Source: CAYVTZ01 sp964454685
Lineage (GTDB): Bacteria > Bacillota > Clostridia > Christensenellales > Christensenellaceae
Assembly (NCBI GenBank): GCA_964454685.1
Contig: CAYVTZ010000059.1
Coordinates: 1 to 15,209, forward strand
Direction of reading: 5' to 3'
DNA: 15,209 nucleotides
The notes under the pieces are model-generated. The model searched no databases. It saw nothing but the letters and a program-made list of their open reading frames with translations, and had not been told where the DNA came from. Positions 5,377 through 12,733 of this stretch are shown here, piece by piece. Every line of letters starts with the position of its first letter. The first letter of the stretch is position 1. Both the position numbers and the translations under genes were made by a program.

Positions 5377-7869
5377 TTACTGAGCCATGTACATCGGCAC
5401 GCTTGCCATGTTCCAAGGCGAGCTGTTGCAGGCACACTGCCCGTCTGCGCCGGTGGGGACATAGATATCCAAACGCAGTCCGCTCGCTCCGTAGTAATCA
5501 TGCACTGTAAACTGGGTGCCATTGATCACAACGTTTGTTCCCAGCGGTAAATATCCCGCGTTTCCCGGCAAGGCCGCCGCCGCCGTAACACCCGCGATCG
5601 CGTGTCCGCCCGTTGCCACCGCATCTGAATATTTTGGTGAGTTACAAGCATAACAGTAAGACGTAACCTTTACATTCCAAAGAAATGCACCGGCCGTGCC
5701 GGGCGTAGACGTCTGTCCGTAGCCTCCGCCGCCAATCACACTCCCGCCACCTGCGCCTACCGTCATGTTCGGAGCGTCGTGTGCCGCGCGCAGGATCGGA
5801 TAGGGGTTGATATAAGTGCCTGACGGATCGGTGATGGACACATGCAGATGATACGCCGTTATATTCTGTCCGGTGTTGCCTACATACCCGACAATGGTCT
5901 GTCCTGCAACAACCTGCGTGCCGACCGGGACGGTGGATTGCGACTGCATATGCAGATACTTATAGGTATACCCCGCCGAATCCGTGAAACTGATCTGCCA
6001 ACCGCCGCCTGTTCCTCCGGCATTCGCAGCGCCATTCCATCTATTTTCTGTTACAATGCCGGAAGCCATCGCAAAAATCGGATCGCCCGGAGCCGATCCA
6101 ATATCAACGCCGCTGTGTCCACGCCGTCCACCGTCGCGGCTGGCACCAAAAGAGTCTCCGAACCCGCAGTTATGTACACTGTGGTTATGCAGCGGGAAAT
6201 TACCGCCCGGCATCCCCTCGCCCACCATAAAACCGAACAGCCGCATGATCGTTTCCTCTGAAAGCCAAGCAGTCATGGACTCGGAAAAAAAGCCGATCAT
6301 TTCCGCGTTGGTTTTCTTCCCCGAGCGCTTAGGGTCGCGCGGCGGGGACTGGTCAAGGCTCATATAATACGCATTAGGTTTGATGTTAAACTGCTTATCC
6401 ACAGCATTCTTATCAAACGCGCCGATATTCGTCACGTAGTATCTCACATTTCTGGTTTCGTCCTGCACAGGTTGCTCCTGTCCGTCAACCGCTTTGTAAT
6501 AAGTTGAGTAGAACGGCTCACCTGTTCCGTCGCCTTCCATAACCTGCTTTTCTTCATACACAGGAACACTCATCCCAAGGTCGGTTGCGCGAATTGTGTT
6601 TCCTGTCTTGGTATAAAGCCACTCTGTTGTTGCAGAAGACGGATCGACCACTGTGCGCTTTGTCACTTTCCCAAAGGGTCCTTTCTCCTCAACTTCCATG
6701 GTGCGCGTATACGTTACAACAGCTTGAAGCGCATACTCTTCGTACTTACCCGGCACGTCAATAACTTTTGTGCGCGTTGTCTGCGTCAGCTGGAAGATGT
6801 TTTTCATCCGTCGTAGCCCACTCATGATGCTGTCCAGTTTCCCGTCAGGCGGAGAATACCGGAGCTTCTCTAATTCTGCGGCATCTGCCGCGACGCCCTT
6901 GCCAAGCCAGCTGTTAAACGAATCCCCTATATTTGTAAAGAACCCGCCGAAATCGGTTTGCCCCAGCGCCGTCGATTTAAACCAGTCGCCATAGCTTTGA
7001 CTGGAAGCGAGGAACGCCTGCTTGCCTTCCAAGAACGACGCATCCACCAGATACTTCACGTTTGCGGCAGAGACGGAAAAGGCGGATAGAATATAATTAA
7101 CGTCATTAATTCCGGCTCTCGGGCTCGCCGCTGATGTGAAGTTTTGATAGCACATCTCCGAGACGGTATCCGAAATGAAAGTGCCGAGGTCAGCCTCATC
7201 CTGACTGTTTGCAAGGTTTTCGATGTTCCCCCTTGCCTTCTTGTCCACCTTCTCAAATTCTTCTTTGTACCAGCCGATCACCGGCATCGCTTTTTTCTCG
7301 TACACAACCTCCGGCGATTGCTCCATCGCCGATGCGTCCGACACTTCGTTCCCGTCTGTGCCAAACGTGCCATTTGAGATTGCGGACGGCAGCGAGCCAA
7401 TCAATAACGCCAGCAGGACGAACAAGCCCACAAAGAACTTCAATAGCCCAGAGCCGGCTGCTCCAACGGCAGCGCCGATCAACGTGCCAATCCCGGGCAC
7501 TGCACTTCCTGCGGTTGCGCCTGCGGCTGCTCCTGTGCTTGCGCCTGCGGCTGCTCCTGCTGCTTCTCCACCTGCTACCGCCGCCGCTGATGCTGTATTA
7601 GCCGCTGCGCTTGCTCCGCCTTGCGAGGCACTTGCGCCTGCCCCAGCTCCTGCACCCTCGGTTCCTGCAGCTGTGGTGCCGCCGCTCCCGACTTGTTTCG
7701 CTGTTTCACCTGCGCTTTGTGCGCCGGACTGGCCTGCGACATTGCCTGCAGCCTCGACCGCACGTTGTGAAGTCGCCATATTTTGCTGAATATTATCCGC
7801 GAGATTAGAACCGGCTGACGCTAACTGATTGCCGCTCTCGTCAAACTCGCGCGAGCTCCTTTCGCTCAT
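5377..7869 (-). CDS. Conjugation cell-wall hydrolase: transmembrane anchor, M23 peptidase and 3D-type domain
   Basis: An 830-residue protein. Residues 1-45 are polar, ~45-140 are Ala/Gly-rich low complexity with 8-residue repeats, and ~142-162 is one transmembrane segment, so the large C-terminal part should face the cell wall. Residues ~180-550 are a long region I cannot assign. Residues ~570-700 are an M23 endopeptidase domain with H585-x3-D589 in 'HSGVDIG' and H674-Leu-H676 in 'HLHV', the zinc ligands of the LytM type; M23 enzymes cut peptidoglycan cross-bridges. Residues ~728-830 resemble a 3D/double-psi beta-barrel domain ('LPLGTNVVI', 'HDYYGA', 'LRLDIYVP') with a pair of Cys-rich 'ACNS' motifs. 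The ATG follows GAGGCGG at ~9 nt. It lies directly after the TrbL-like gene, as do wall hydrolases of Gram-positive conjugation systems that open the wall for the transfer channel. Confidence 0.85.
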   Translation of the reverse strand: MSERSSREFDESGNQLASAGSNLADNIQQNMATSQRAVEAAGNVAGQSGAQSAGETAKQVGSGGTTAAGTEGAGAGAGASASQGGASAAANTASAAAVAGGEAAGAAAGASTGAAAGATAGSAVPGIGTLIGAAVGAAGSGLLKFFVGLFVLLALLIGSLPSAISNGTFGTDGNEVSDASAMEQSPEVVYEKKAMPVIGWYKEEFEKVDKKARGNIENLANSQDEADLGTFISDTVSEMCYQNFTSAASPRAGINDVNYILSAFSVSAANVKYLVDASFLEGKQAFLASSQSYGDWFKSTALGQTDFGGFFTNIGDSFNSWLGKGVAADAAELEKLRYSPPDGKLDSIMSGLRRMKNIFQLTQTTRTKVIDVPGKYEEYALQAVVTYTRTMEVEEKGPFGKVTKRTVVDPSSATTEWLYTKTGNTIRATDLGMSVPVYEEKQVMEGDGTGEPFYSTYYKAVDGQEQPVQDETRNVRYYVTNIGAFDKNAVDKQFNIKPNAYYMSLDQSPPRDPKRSGKKTNAEMIGFFSESMTAWLSEETIMRLFGFMVGEGMPGGNFPLHNHSVHNCGFGDSFGASRDGGRRGHSGVDIGSAPGDPIFAMASGIVTENRWNGAANAGGTGGGWQISFTDSAGYTYKYLHMQSQSTVPVGTQVVAGQTIVGYVGNTGQNITAYHLHVSITDPSGTYINPYPILRAAHDAPNMTVGAGGGSVIGGGGYGQTSTPGTAGAFLWNVKVTSYCYACNSPKYSDAVATGGHAIAGVTAAAALPGNAGYLPLGTNVVINGTQFTVHDYYGASGLRLDIYVPTGADGQCACNSSPWNMASVPMYMAQ
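7515..7559. repeat. 24-bp tandem repeat inside the M23 gene
   Basis: A 21-bp stretch (7515-7535) recurs exactly at 7539-7559, a period of 24 bp. It encodes the 8-residue Gly/Ala repeats 'GAAAGAST' and 'GAAAGATA' just before the transmembrane segment. It is low-complexity coding DNA, prone to slippage, probably a flexible linker. Confidence 0.7.
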
Positions 7870-7884
7870 ATCGATTCACCGCCT

Positions 7885-9888
7885 CTATTTATCGTTGTGC
7901 GGGATGTTCTGTCCGGGTACACCCGCCGGGTTTGAAACATCCGGCGGCTGAATGGGTGCCGTAACCGGTGCCGCCCCTGCGGGTTGAACGATAGTGTTGT
8001 GAATCGTCGAAGCAGCCACCCCTGAGTTCGCGTCCTGATACGATGCATACGCGCCGTGAGCCGATGCCCCAACGGGTGCTGAAATGACGGGCGTTCCGCC
8101 GCTGTTTGGCATCATAGTGCCGCCGAAGCTGTTTGCATAATTTGCGTTTTTGTTCGTCGTGTTAAACGAATAGTACGTCACTCCGTTTGATGCAGCGAAC
8201 GCTCCGGTTGCTTCCGATGTGTTCATGCCCTTAACATCTGTGGCGGGAATCAAGTGCTCGGAATGGCTTACGCCGGCAGCATCGGAATAATTGAGCGTAT
8301 GCCCGTATCCCTGATCCGCATTCGCGTAAAAACCTTCAACCTGATTTCCCGCATCGGCAAACCCGGCTCCCGAATCCGCCATAAACGATTGGAACGCCGC
8401 CTGTTGCGCCTCGACGGTATCACTCTGCGAAGCCGCAAACGGCTCACCGTATTCGTCACTTGCGGCCCCCGCACCGGAAGCGACATAATCTCCATTTGCA
8501 GAGCCCGGTATCATCGCATAGATAGAATCGCTTGCGCTGGTATCGATATCCGATGTGCTTGCTGTCGCTTCGGTTTCCGCTTGCTGGTTGTTAACAAAAT
8601 CCTGTAAACTGTTTTCAGTGACAGGGATTCCGGCATCAGTGGCAGCCATTGCCGAGTTTTCGGCCGCCTGCCTCGCCTGCGTCACAGCAGCACCAGCCAA
8701 ACCTCCGGTTGCCGCCGTTGCTGCGGTTGCACCAACATTGCCGGAAACATCTACATTCCCTCTTGCTCCGCCGGAGATATCGCCTGCACCGCCTCCCGGC
8801 GATGTTCCGCCCGGACCTCCGCCCGAGGTGGAAGTATGCATATTTTTGGCAGGGTCGCTTGCGCCACCACCGGGGCCTTTCCCGCCTCCGTTCACAGCTT
8901 TTGCAATCTTTCCTGCACCACCGGCGGCATCCTTCACAGCAGAAATTGAGGCTCCAATTTCCATTGCAAGCATTCCTCCCGTGTATGCCGTGCTTAGTCC
9001 AAGAGATGCCAAATATGTATCCATCCGCTGTCCGACCTTGAGGAACGCAACACATGCCATTGACCATAACAGCAATGATCCTTTTATGGTTCCGTCATCC
9101 GGGTCAACAATCGTTCCACCGCCTGCAATTTGCGGGAACCAATCACCTGATGCCACGATTCCTGTGCCTGCTCGCATCGCTGCGGCTGCCATCATCGCAT
9201 CAAAGCCCCGCAAAAACCATAAATTAAACAGCAACAGAATAGCCTGCGCAAAGCACATGCGAACCCAAGAATCAAAGATGTTTTTTGTTGATTTGCTGGC
9301 AGCCATCGAGAAGCCCAAAGGTGAAGTAAATGCAAGAACGCCAATGACAACATAGCGCTCGACAGCTTCAAGCGCTAATTTAATATAATTCCAACCGATT
9401 GCAATAAGCAGTAGTAAAGAAATGATGCCCTGCGCCAAATTCGCACCGCTTTGACCAACGACAAATGCCTGAAACACTTCTGTGTTTCTACCGGCAAGAG
9501 TTGTTCCGTCGATGAGTGTAATAGGCGCTGTTTGCATGAATGTGTATGGCGCAGCAAATACCTTGAGAAACATCTCAAATATTTCCAGCGCGAATATTGC
9601 GCCAAAAACAGCTACCGCACATCTTGCCAATAGCACAAGCGGCGCATCCGCCTCCTCAGAGAGCGGCGCGGCAAAGTTTTTAACCAGCCCCCAAATAAGC
9701 AGCAAAACAATCAGAGCGACTGCAACGGTTTGCATCACTCCATAAAATCCTTCGCCCACGGGGAAATATGCTTTGAAAACTGATAGATCCGTACCAAATG
9801 TTTTAACAAGCGCATCAGAAAACCAACTCAATCCCTCTGAAATAACAGTTGAGCCAGATTCGGTCATAGCACCAAATAGCCAATCCAT
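7885..9888 (-). CDS. TrbL/VirB6-like conjugal transfer membrane protein
   Basis: A 667-residue polytopic membrane protein. Hydrophobic segments lie at ~50-70, 84-108, 152-172, 178-197, 213-228 and ~275-290. The core carries a pattern I associate with the TrbL/VirB6 family of clostridial elements: 'ALEAVERYVVIGVLAFTSPLGF', then 'SKST..IFDSWVRM...Q..LL..N.WFLRGF'. From ~320 onward the protein is Gly/Ala/Ser-rich, with glycine-rich and proline patches and no further membrane segments. VirB6-type proteins form the inner-membrane channel of type IV secretion systems. The start ATG has no close ribosome site; an AGGAGGAG lies 27 nt upstream with a GC-rich hairpin in between (see 9900-9923). It ends 15 nt before the M23 gene and is surely cotranscribed with it. 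Confidence 0.85.
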   Translation of the reverse strand: MDWLFGAMTESGSTVISEGLSWFSDALVKTFGTDLSVFKAYFPVGEGFYGVMQTVAVALIVLLLIWGLVKNFAAPLSEEADAPLVLLARCAVAVFGAIFALEIFEMFLKVFAAPYTFMQTAPITLIDGTTLAGRNTEVFQAFVVGQSGANLAQGIISLLLLIAIGWNYIKLALEAVERYVVIGVLAFTSPLGFSMAASKSTKNIFDSWVRMCFAQAILLLFNLWFLRGFDAMMAAAAMRAGTGIVASGDWFPQIAGGGTIVDPDDGTIKGSLLLWSMACVAFLKVGQRMDTYLASLGLSTAYTGGMLAMEIGASISAVKDAAGGAGKIAKAVNGGGKGPGGGASDPAKNMHTSTSGGGPGGTSPGGGAGDISGGARGNVDVSGNVGATAATAATGGLAGAAVTQARQAAENSAMAATDAGIPVTENSLQDFVNNQQAETEATASTSDIDTSASDSIYAMIPGSANGDYVASGAGAASDEYGEPFAASQSDTVEAQQAAFQSFMADSGAGFADAGNQVEGFYANADQGYGHTLNYSDAAGVSHSEHLIPATDVKGMNTSEATGAFAASNGVTYYSFNTTNKNANYANSFGGTMMPNSGGTPVISAPVGASAHGAYASYQDANSGVAASTIHNTIVQPAGAAPVTAPIQPPDVSNPAGVPGQNIPHNDK

Positions 9889-9899
9889 ATATCATTTTT

Positions 9900-9923
9900 G
9901 CGCGGGTGCTCCGCGCTCCTCCT
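9900..9923 (-). promoter_or_regulatory. Ribosome site separated from its start codon by a hairpin
   Basis: AGGAGGAG (9916-9923) is the only good Shine-Dalgarno sequence for the TrbL-like gene, but lies 27 nt from the ATG at 9888. The spacer holds a perfect GCGCGG / CCGCGC hairpin (9900-9916) whose first base overlaps the end of the ribosome site. Folding would shorten the effective distance to about 11 nt. An ATG eight bases upstream of the start is out of frame. This may control translation of the membrane channel protein. Confidence 0.5.
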
Positions 9924-9932
9924 GTGATTGAT

Positions 9933-9988
9933 GCATCCCTTTGGATGCGAAAGACGTTTCCGCCTTCCTCCCCGCCGAATTGGCGAGG
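9933..9988. repeat. Intergenic hairpins between the pilin-like and TrbL-like genes
   Basis: Two stems: GCATCC / GGATGC (9933-9948, 4-nt loop) and CCCCGCC / GGCGAGG (9970-9988), the latter 7 pairs on the minus strand including one G-U. The second has the same layout as the CTCCCC...GGGGAG element at 5352-5368 and is again flanked by an A-rich tract. With the hairpin at 9900-9916, three structures fill this 118-nt junction. Confidence 0.45.
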
Positions 9989-10006
9989 AAAATGGTTTTA
10001 GGAGGG

Positions 10007-10390
10007 TTAAGCGCCCCATTGCGTTCCCTTCATAATGTCTTGGCCATAAGCAAAAATTGAGCCGAGCAGGTTGATGACAACCCAAGAGATTGCAATACGC
10101 TTGATCCACGCGTCCGCTGTGTCGATTGTACGCTGGTTCTGCGATATAGTGCGCAGAACGAATGCGATAATCAGCGCCAGAACAGCAACTGCCGTAGAGA
10201 TACCAAAGATTTTGTCATAAACGCCTTTGATGATGGTGCTCATGGTATCCCACAGATCCGCAGCCGCAAACGCCTGCTGCGTGCAAATCATCATTGCACA
10301 CAAGCCGGCGATGATCGCGTAAAAGACTATTGATTCTTTTTGGAACCCAATGCTCTTACCATGCGTTTCAAGAGTGAGTTGATTCTGCAT
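10007..10390 (-). CDS. Small pilin-like (VirB2/TrbC or Maff2-like) membrane protein
   Basis: A 127-residue protein with a hydrophobic N-terminal segment (~22-38) ending in Ala-Phe-Ala-Ala, a plausible signal-peptide site near 42, followed by two transmembrane segments (~60-80 and ~98-115) joined by a polar loop with 'RTID.ADAWIKR'. This signal plus two-helix layout is that of VirB2/TrbC-type pilin subunits and of the small proteins that precede the VirB6 gene in clostridial conjugative elements. The chosen start at 10390 has GGAGG 7 nt upstream; the longer version starting at 10417 would place its own start upstream of this ribosome site and is unlikely. It directly precedes the TrbL-like gene. 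The family assignment is by topology and position, not by a decisive motif. Confidence 0.7.
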   Translation of the reverse strand: MQNQLTLETHGKSIGFQKESIVFYAIIAGLCAMMICTQQAFAAADLWDTMSTIIKGVYDKIFGISTAVAVLALIIAFVLRTISQNQRTIDTADAWIKRIAISWVVINLLGSIFAYGQDIMKGTQWGA

Positions 10391-10465
10391 ACATAATCCT
10401 CCTTTCCTTTGAATCAATCACACTGTTTTGGTACATTTTGCGAGTATATCTCACGGTCTGATTTA

Positions 10466-10495
10466 AGTCTAAACCGTTGGCGATATCAAAGTCAA
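10466..10495 (-). promoter_or_regulatory. Possible promoter of the conjugation block
   Basis: On the minus strand TTGACT (10490-10495) is followed after 18 nt by TAGACT (10466-10471). The -35 is good and the -10 is weak. It would start a transcript ~75 nt before the pilin-like gene. Seven T residues sit just upstream, right after the stop codon of the regulator gene. Tentative. Confidence 0.3.
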
Positions 10496-10503
10496 AAAAA
10501 CAT

Positions 10504-11013
10504 TTACCCCATGCCAAGCATGTTTAACATGCCCTTCAATGCATTGCAGATTTGTATGTCCATACCCCAAAGCTGCATTGCGATTGCCCTTATGCCCAGA
10601 TTGTGCAACCGGTAGTAGGTCGCCTTAGAAATATTCCGCATACAGCATACGCGATCCGCATTGCTCCTTATTGCGCATCCGTCTCCCAGCTTGAGAAGAT
10701 AGGAGTCATATATCACATCATAAACATCGGCATATCCGGGCATTTCCTTTAACGATTCTACCGCGGATTCCAGTAGCGATATCAAAGCGTTGGTACGGGC
10801 AAGTGATTCCAAGCGCCGCGTTATTTTTATGTCCTCGTGAATGTCAACCAAGTCCCGCACCCTGTCCACAATCGTATGGATTTCGTCTGCACAGGAGCAA
10901 TCAATCAACTCCAAAAGATCTGTTCTAGCCGACCAGCAAAGCATCCGGTAATTTTTCAGCAGTAATCGCGTATTTCGCTGCGTTTTGTTTTCCATTTTTG
11001 TTATCTCGCTCAT
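10504..11013 (-). CDS. ArpU/RinA-like helix-turn-helix regulator
   Basis: A 169-residue mostly helical protein. Residues ~20-100 are charged and helical. Residues ~118-150 carry a helix-turn-helix with 'MRNISKATYYRLHNLGIRAIAMQLWG', close to the C-terminal pattern of ArpU/RinA-type phage late transcription activators, which are sigma-factor-like ('IS..TYYR....AI..LA..LWG'). The start ATG at 11013 is preceded by GGGGG and lies one nt after the stop of the upstream replication-type gene, so the two are translationally coupled. The much longer frame beginning at 11187 would overlap that gene and lacks a ribosome site. By position it may activate transcription of the conjugation block that begins ~115 nt downstream. 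Confidence 0.7.
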   Translation of the reverse strand: MSEITKMENKTQRNTRLLLKNYRMLCWSARTDLLELIDCSCADEIHTIVDRVRDLVDIHEDIKITRRLESLARTNALISLLESAVESLKEMPGYADVYDVIYDSYLLKLGDGCAIRSNADRVCCMRNISKATYYRLHNLGIRAIAMQLWGMDIQICNALKGMLNMLGMG

Positions 11014-11014
11014 G

Positions 11015-12589
11015 TTAAACCCCCGTTTCCTGTGGCCGTCTTGTACGTCTAAACAGATTATACGGCCATTTGTGATCGTATTCCCAATAATACGTGACAT
11101 TGTCATCCTGATTCTCGTCTTCGCCGGGGCTGCAAGCTTCCGGCTCGCCGCGGCATATTTCATCCGACATGATCGCTCCGGCATCATTCAAATTTTGCTC
11201 AAAGTCCATATAACCCTCCACAGGCTGAGATTGTTCCAGCTCTATTTCAGCATGGTAATCCGCTAATTGTGCCATTTCCTCATCCGACATGTTCGCTCCG
11301 GCACCATTCACATTTTGCTCAAAGTCCAAGTATTCCTGATTGTTTGAGTAATCTATGTCTCCACTGAAAACCAGGAGAGTACCCTCGGATTCCTCGCCAT
11401 CTATTGATTTGCAGGCGAAGAATGGTGACTCAGCAAAATAATCACAACGCGGCTCCAAGCAGTCTTCATCATCCTGCGGAAGCTCAAATTCGTCATCGTC
11501 AAAATCGTCAAAATCCTCCGGATTAGGGGGAAGCCCCGAATGTTCAAAAGCAGAATGTTTCTTGTGCAGCTTTTGTTTTTCTCTATGATTCATGTATTCT
11601 TCCCTTTTCTGCTTCCAGCAGAAGATGTCGGCCCATATTTTCAGATTTTTCAAGAATGAAAAAATAAATCTAGTGCTGTCTTTGATCCATTCCCCCAGTA
11701 CTGCCATCATCCCCTTACCCCGCGTCGGGACGTGGTTTACGCCGCGCATGTTCTTGCCGTATTCCTCCACGCTGCTGATGGCCTCGACGACCGTTTCATC
11801 CGTGATAACGTCTGTATCAACGTTATAGAGCGAAACGAAATCCTTATTGATATTAAAGATCACCGAGCCGCGATTGCCGCCCAGCTTAATCGTCTTGAAG
11901 TCGTTGCTGTATTTTTTTAGAAACGTATGCACTTTATGTTCGTTCCAGCCCCATCTTGCTGCAATTTTTCTCAGCGATATTATCGGGGATTCGCCGTCAA
12001 AGAACACTACCGGACCGATATGCGAAATCGGATTCGCGTCGTCTCGCAAAACCGTGCTGATTGACAAGTCCAGCCACGCGTCCATCTTTGTGAAGGTGTA
12101 ACCTTCCATGTTGCGCAGAATTTCAATGTCCTGCTTGCTGATGCCGCAGGTGCCCCCGTTCAAAGGCTTAAAAGTGTAAAACCCTTTATTCCTTTCGCTG
12201 GCGGCAAAGTAGCGTTTTACCATCGCTTTATAGACGACAATACGCCTGCTTCCCTCGCCGCATACGGATTTTTTCACTTCGATGAGCCCGAGTTCCGCGA
12301 ACAGTTTCAGCATCTGCATCGCTTCATCGCTGGTTACGCATTCAAGAAATTCACGGAGCATATCCGGCGTACCCGCAATCTCGCCCGGCTTCAATATGTC
12401 ACAGTACCCACCAGGAAATTTAATTTTTGACCGAAACCGAGACACCCTGGAAACAAAATACATATAAAGCGCCAGAATGCCTTTATCCCTCCTCATCCAA
12501 CCATAACAAAATGCGAACCTGTCATAAAGCACAAATTCGAACTTTGCCAGTATATACTTGACCTTTGTTTCGTTGCTTGCTGCTGCCAT
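11015..12589 (-). CDS. Winged-helix replication-type protein with acidic C-terminus
   Basis: A 524-residue protein. The middle part has 'SLRKIAARWGWNEHKVHTFLKKY' followed by 'IKLGGNRGSVIFNINK', the winged-helix pattern seen in phage and plasmid replisome-organiser proteins (DnaD/replication initiator type). An upstream helical part (~60-110) resembles a second winged helix. The last ~150 residues are very acidic and hold an internal duplication of ~18 residues ('YLDFEQNVNGAGANMSDE' and 'YMDFEQNLNDAGAIMSDE'). The frame is open to a GTG at 12601, but the ATG at 12589 is favoured, as GAAAGG lies 11 nt upstream of it and would overlap the GTG. It follows the 242-bp repeats and precedes the coupled ArpU-like gene. 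Probably binds element DNA for replication; an alternative is a regulator. Confidence 0.7.
   Translation of the reverse strand: MAAASNETKVKYILAKFEFVLYDRFAFCYGWMRRDKGILALYMYFVSRVSRFRSKIKFPGGYCDILKPGEIAGTPDMLREFLECVTSDEAMQMLKLFAELGLIEVKKSVCGEGSRRIVVYKAMVKRYFAASERNKGFYTFKPLNGGTCGISKQDIEILRNMEGYTFTKMDAWLDLSISTVLRDDANPISHIGPVVFFDGESPIISLRKIAARWGWNEHKVHTFLKKYSNDFKTIKLGGNRGSVIFNINKDFVSLYNVDTDVITDETVVEAISSVEEYGKNMRGVNHVPTRGKGMMAVLGEWIKDSTRFIFSFLKNLKIWADIFCWKQKREEYMNHREKQKLHKKHSAFEHSGLPPNPEDFDDFDDDEFELPQDDEDCLEPRCDYFAESPFFACKSIDGEESEGTLLVFSGDIDYSNNQEYLDFEQNVNGAGANMSDEEMAQLADYHAEIELEQSQPVEGYMDFEQNLNDAGAIMSDEICRGEPEACSPGEDENQDDNVTYYWEYDHKWPYNLFRRTRRPQETGV
11160..11328. repeat. Internal 49-bp duplication with a 120-bp period
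   Basis: Bases 11160-11208 and 11280-11328 match at 46 of 49 positions. The period of 120 bp equals 40 codons, so the frame is kept. It encodes the duplicated 'DFEQN.N.AGA.MSDE' motif in the acidic tail of the replication-type protein. Two of the few differences change amino acids. Confidence 0.85.
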
Positions 12590-12608
12590 ATTACATAACA
12601 CCTTTCTT

Positions 12609-12619
12609 CGTGAATCACG
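12609..12619. promoter_or_regulatory. Operator-like inverted repeat before the replication-type gene
   Basis: CGTGA-A-TCACG is a perfect 5-1-5 palindrome just upstream of the GAAAGG ribosome site of the gene starting at 12589. It could be an operator for autoregulation or a tiny hairpin near the ribosome site. A short palindrome can arise by chance, so confidence is low. Confidence 0.35.
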
Positions 12620-12639
12620 ATTGATTATTTTATTGCTCT

Positions 12640-12645
12640 TATAAT
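12640..12645 (+). promoter_or_regulatory. Possible plus-strand -10 box upstream of the 39-codon ORFs
   Basis: A perfect TATAAT lies on the plus strand ~110 nt before the first 39-codon ORF. No convincing -35 box is seen at 16-18 nt (TTGATT lies only 13 nt upstream). The region 12602-12711 is very AT-rich, so a chance match is quite possible. Confidence 0.2.
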
Positions 12646-12705
12646 TTATTTACGCAGAACGGCGTTTTTTTTGTTCTTTTTTAGAAAAATAATTTATTTT
12701 TTTTG

Positions 12706-12733
12706 AAAAAACATCAAACCGCCGAAGCGGCTT
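12706..12733 (-). terminator. UUCG-loop terminator on the minus strand of repeat copy 1
   Basis: On the minus strand, AAGCCGC-TTCG-GCGGTTT is a 7-pair stem (one G-U) capped by the very stable UUCG loop, followed by GATG and six T. On the plus strand the G-U becomes a mismatch. In repeat copy 2 the same stem is followed by GATGAAAACC, without a T-run, so only copy 1 can terminate. It would end a leftward RNA running antisense to the small ORF. Confidence 0.55.

Noticed and set aside
7223..7789. Plus-strand open frame of 188 codons opposite the M23 gene
   Set aside because: Ala/Pro low complexity caused by the antisense of the Gly/Ala-rich linker; no ribosome site or domain.
8555..9355. Long plus-strand open frame opposite the TrbL-like gene
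   Set aside because: It is the antisense of a Gly/Ala-rich coding region, is Pro/Ala-rich without any domain, and lacks a ribosome site.
11014..11187. N-terminal extension of the ArpU-like regulator
   Set aside because: It overlaps the end of the upstream gene and has no ribosome site, while the ATG at 11013 is preceded by GGGGG and couples to the upstream stop codon.
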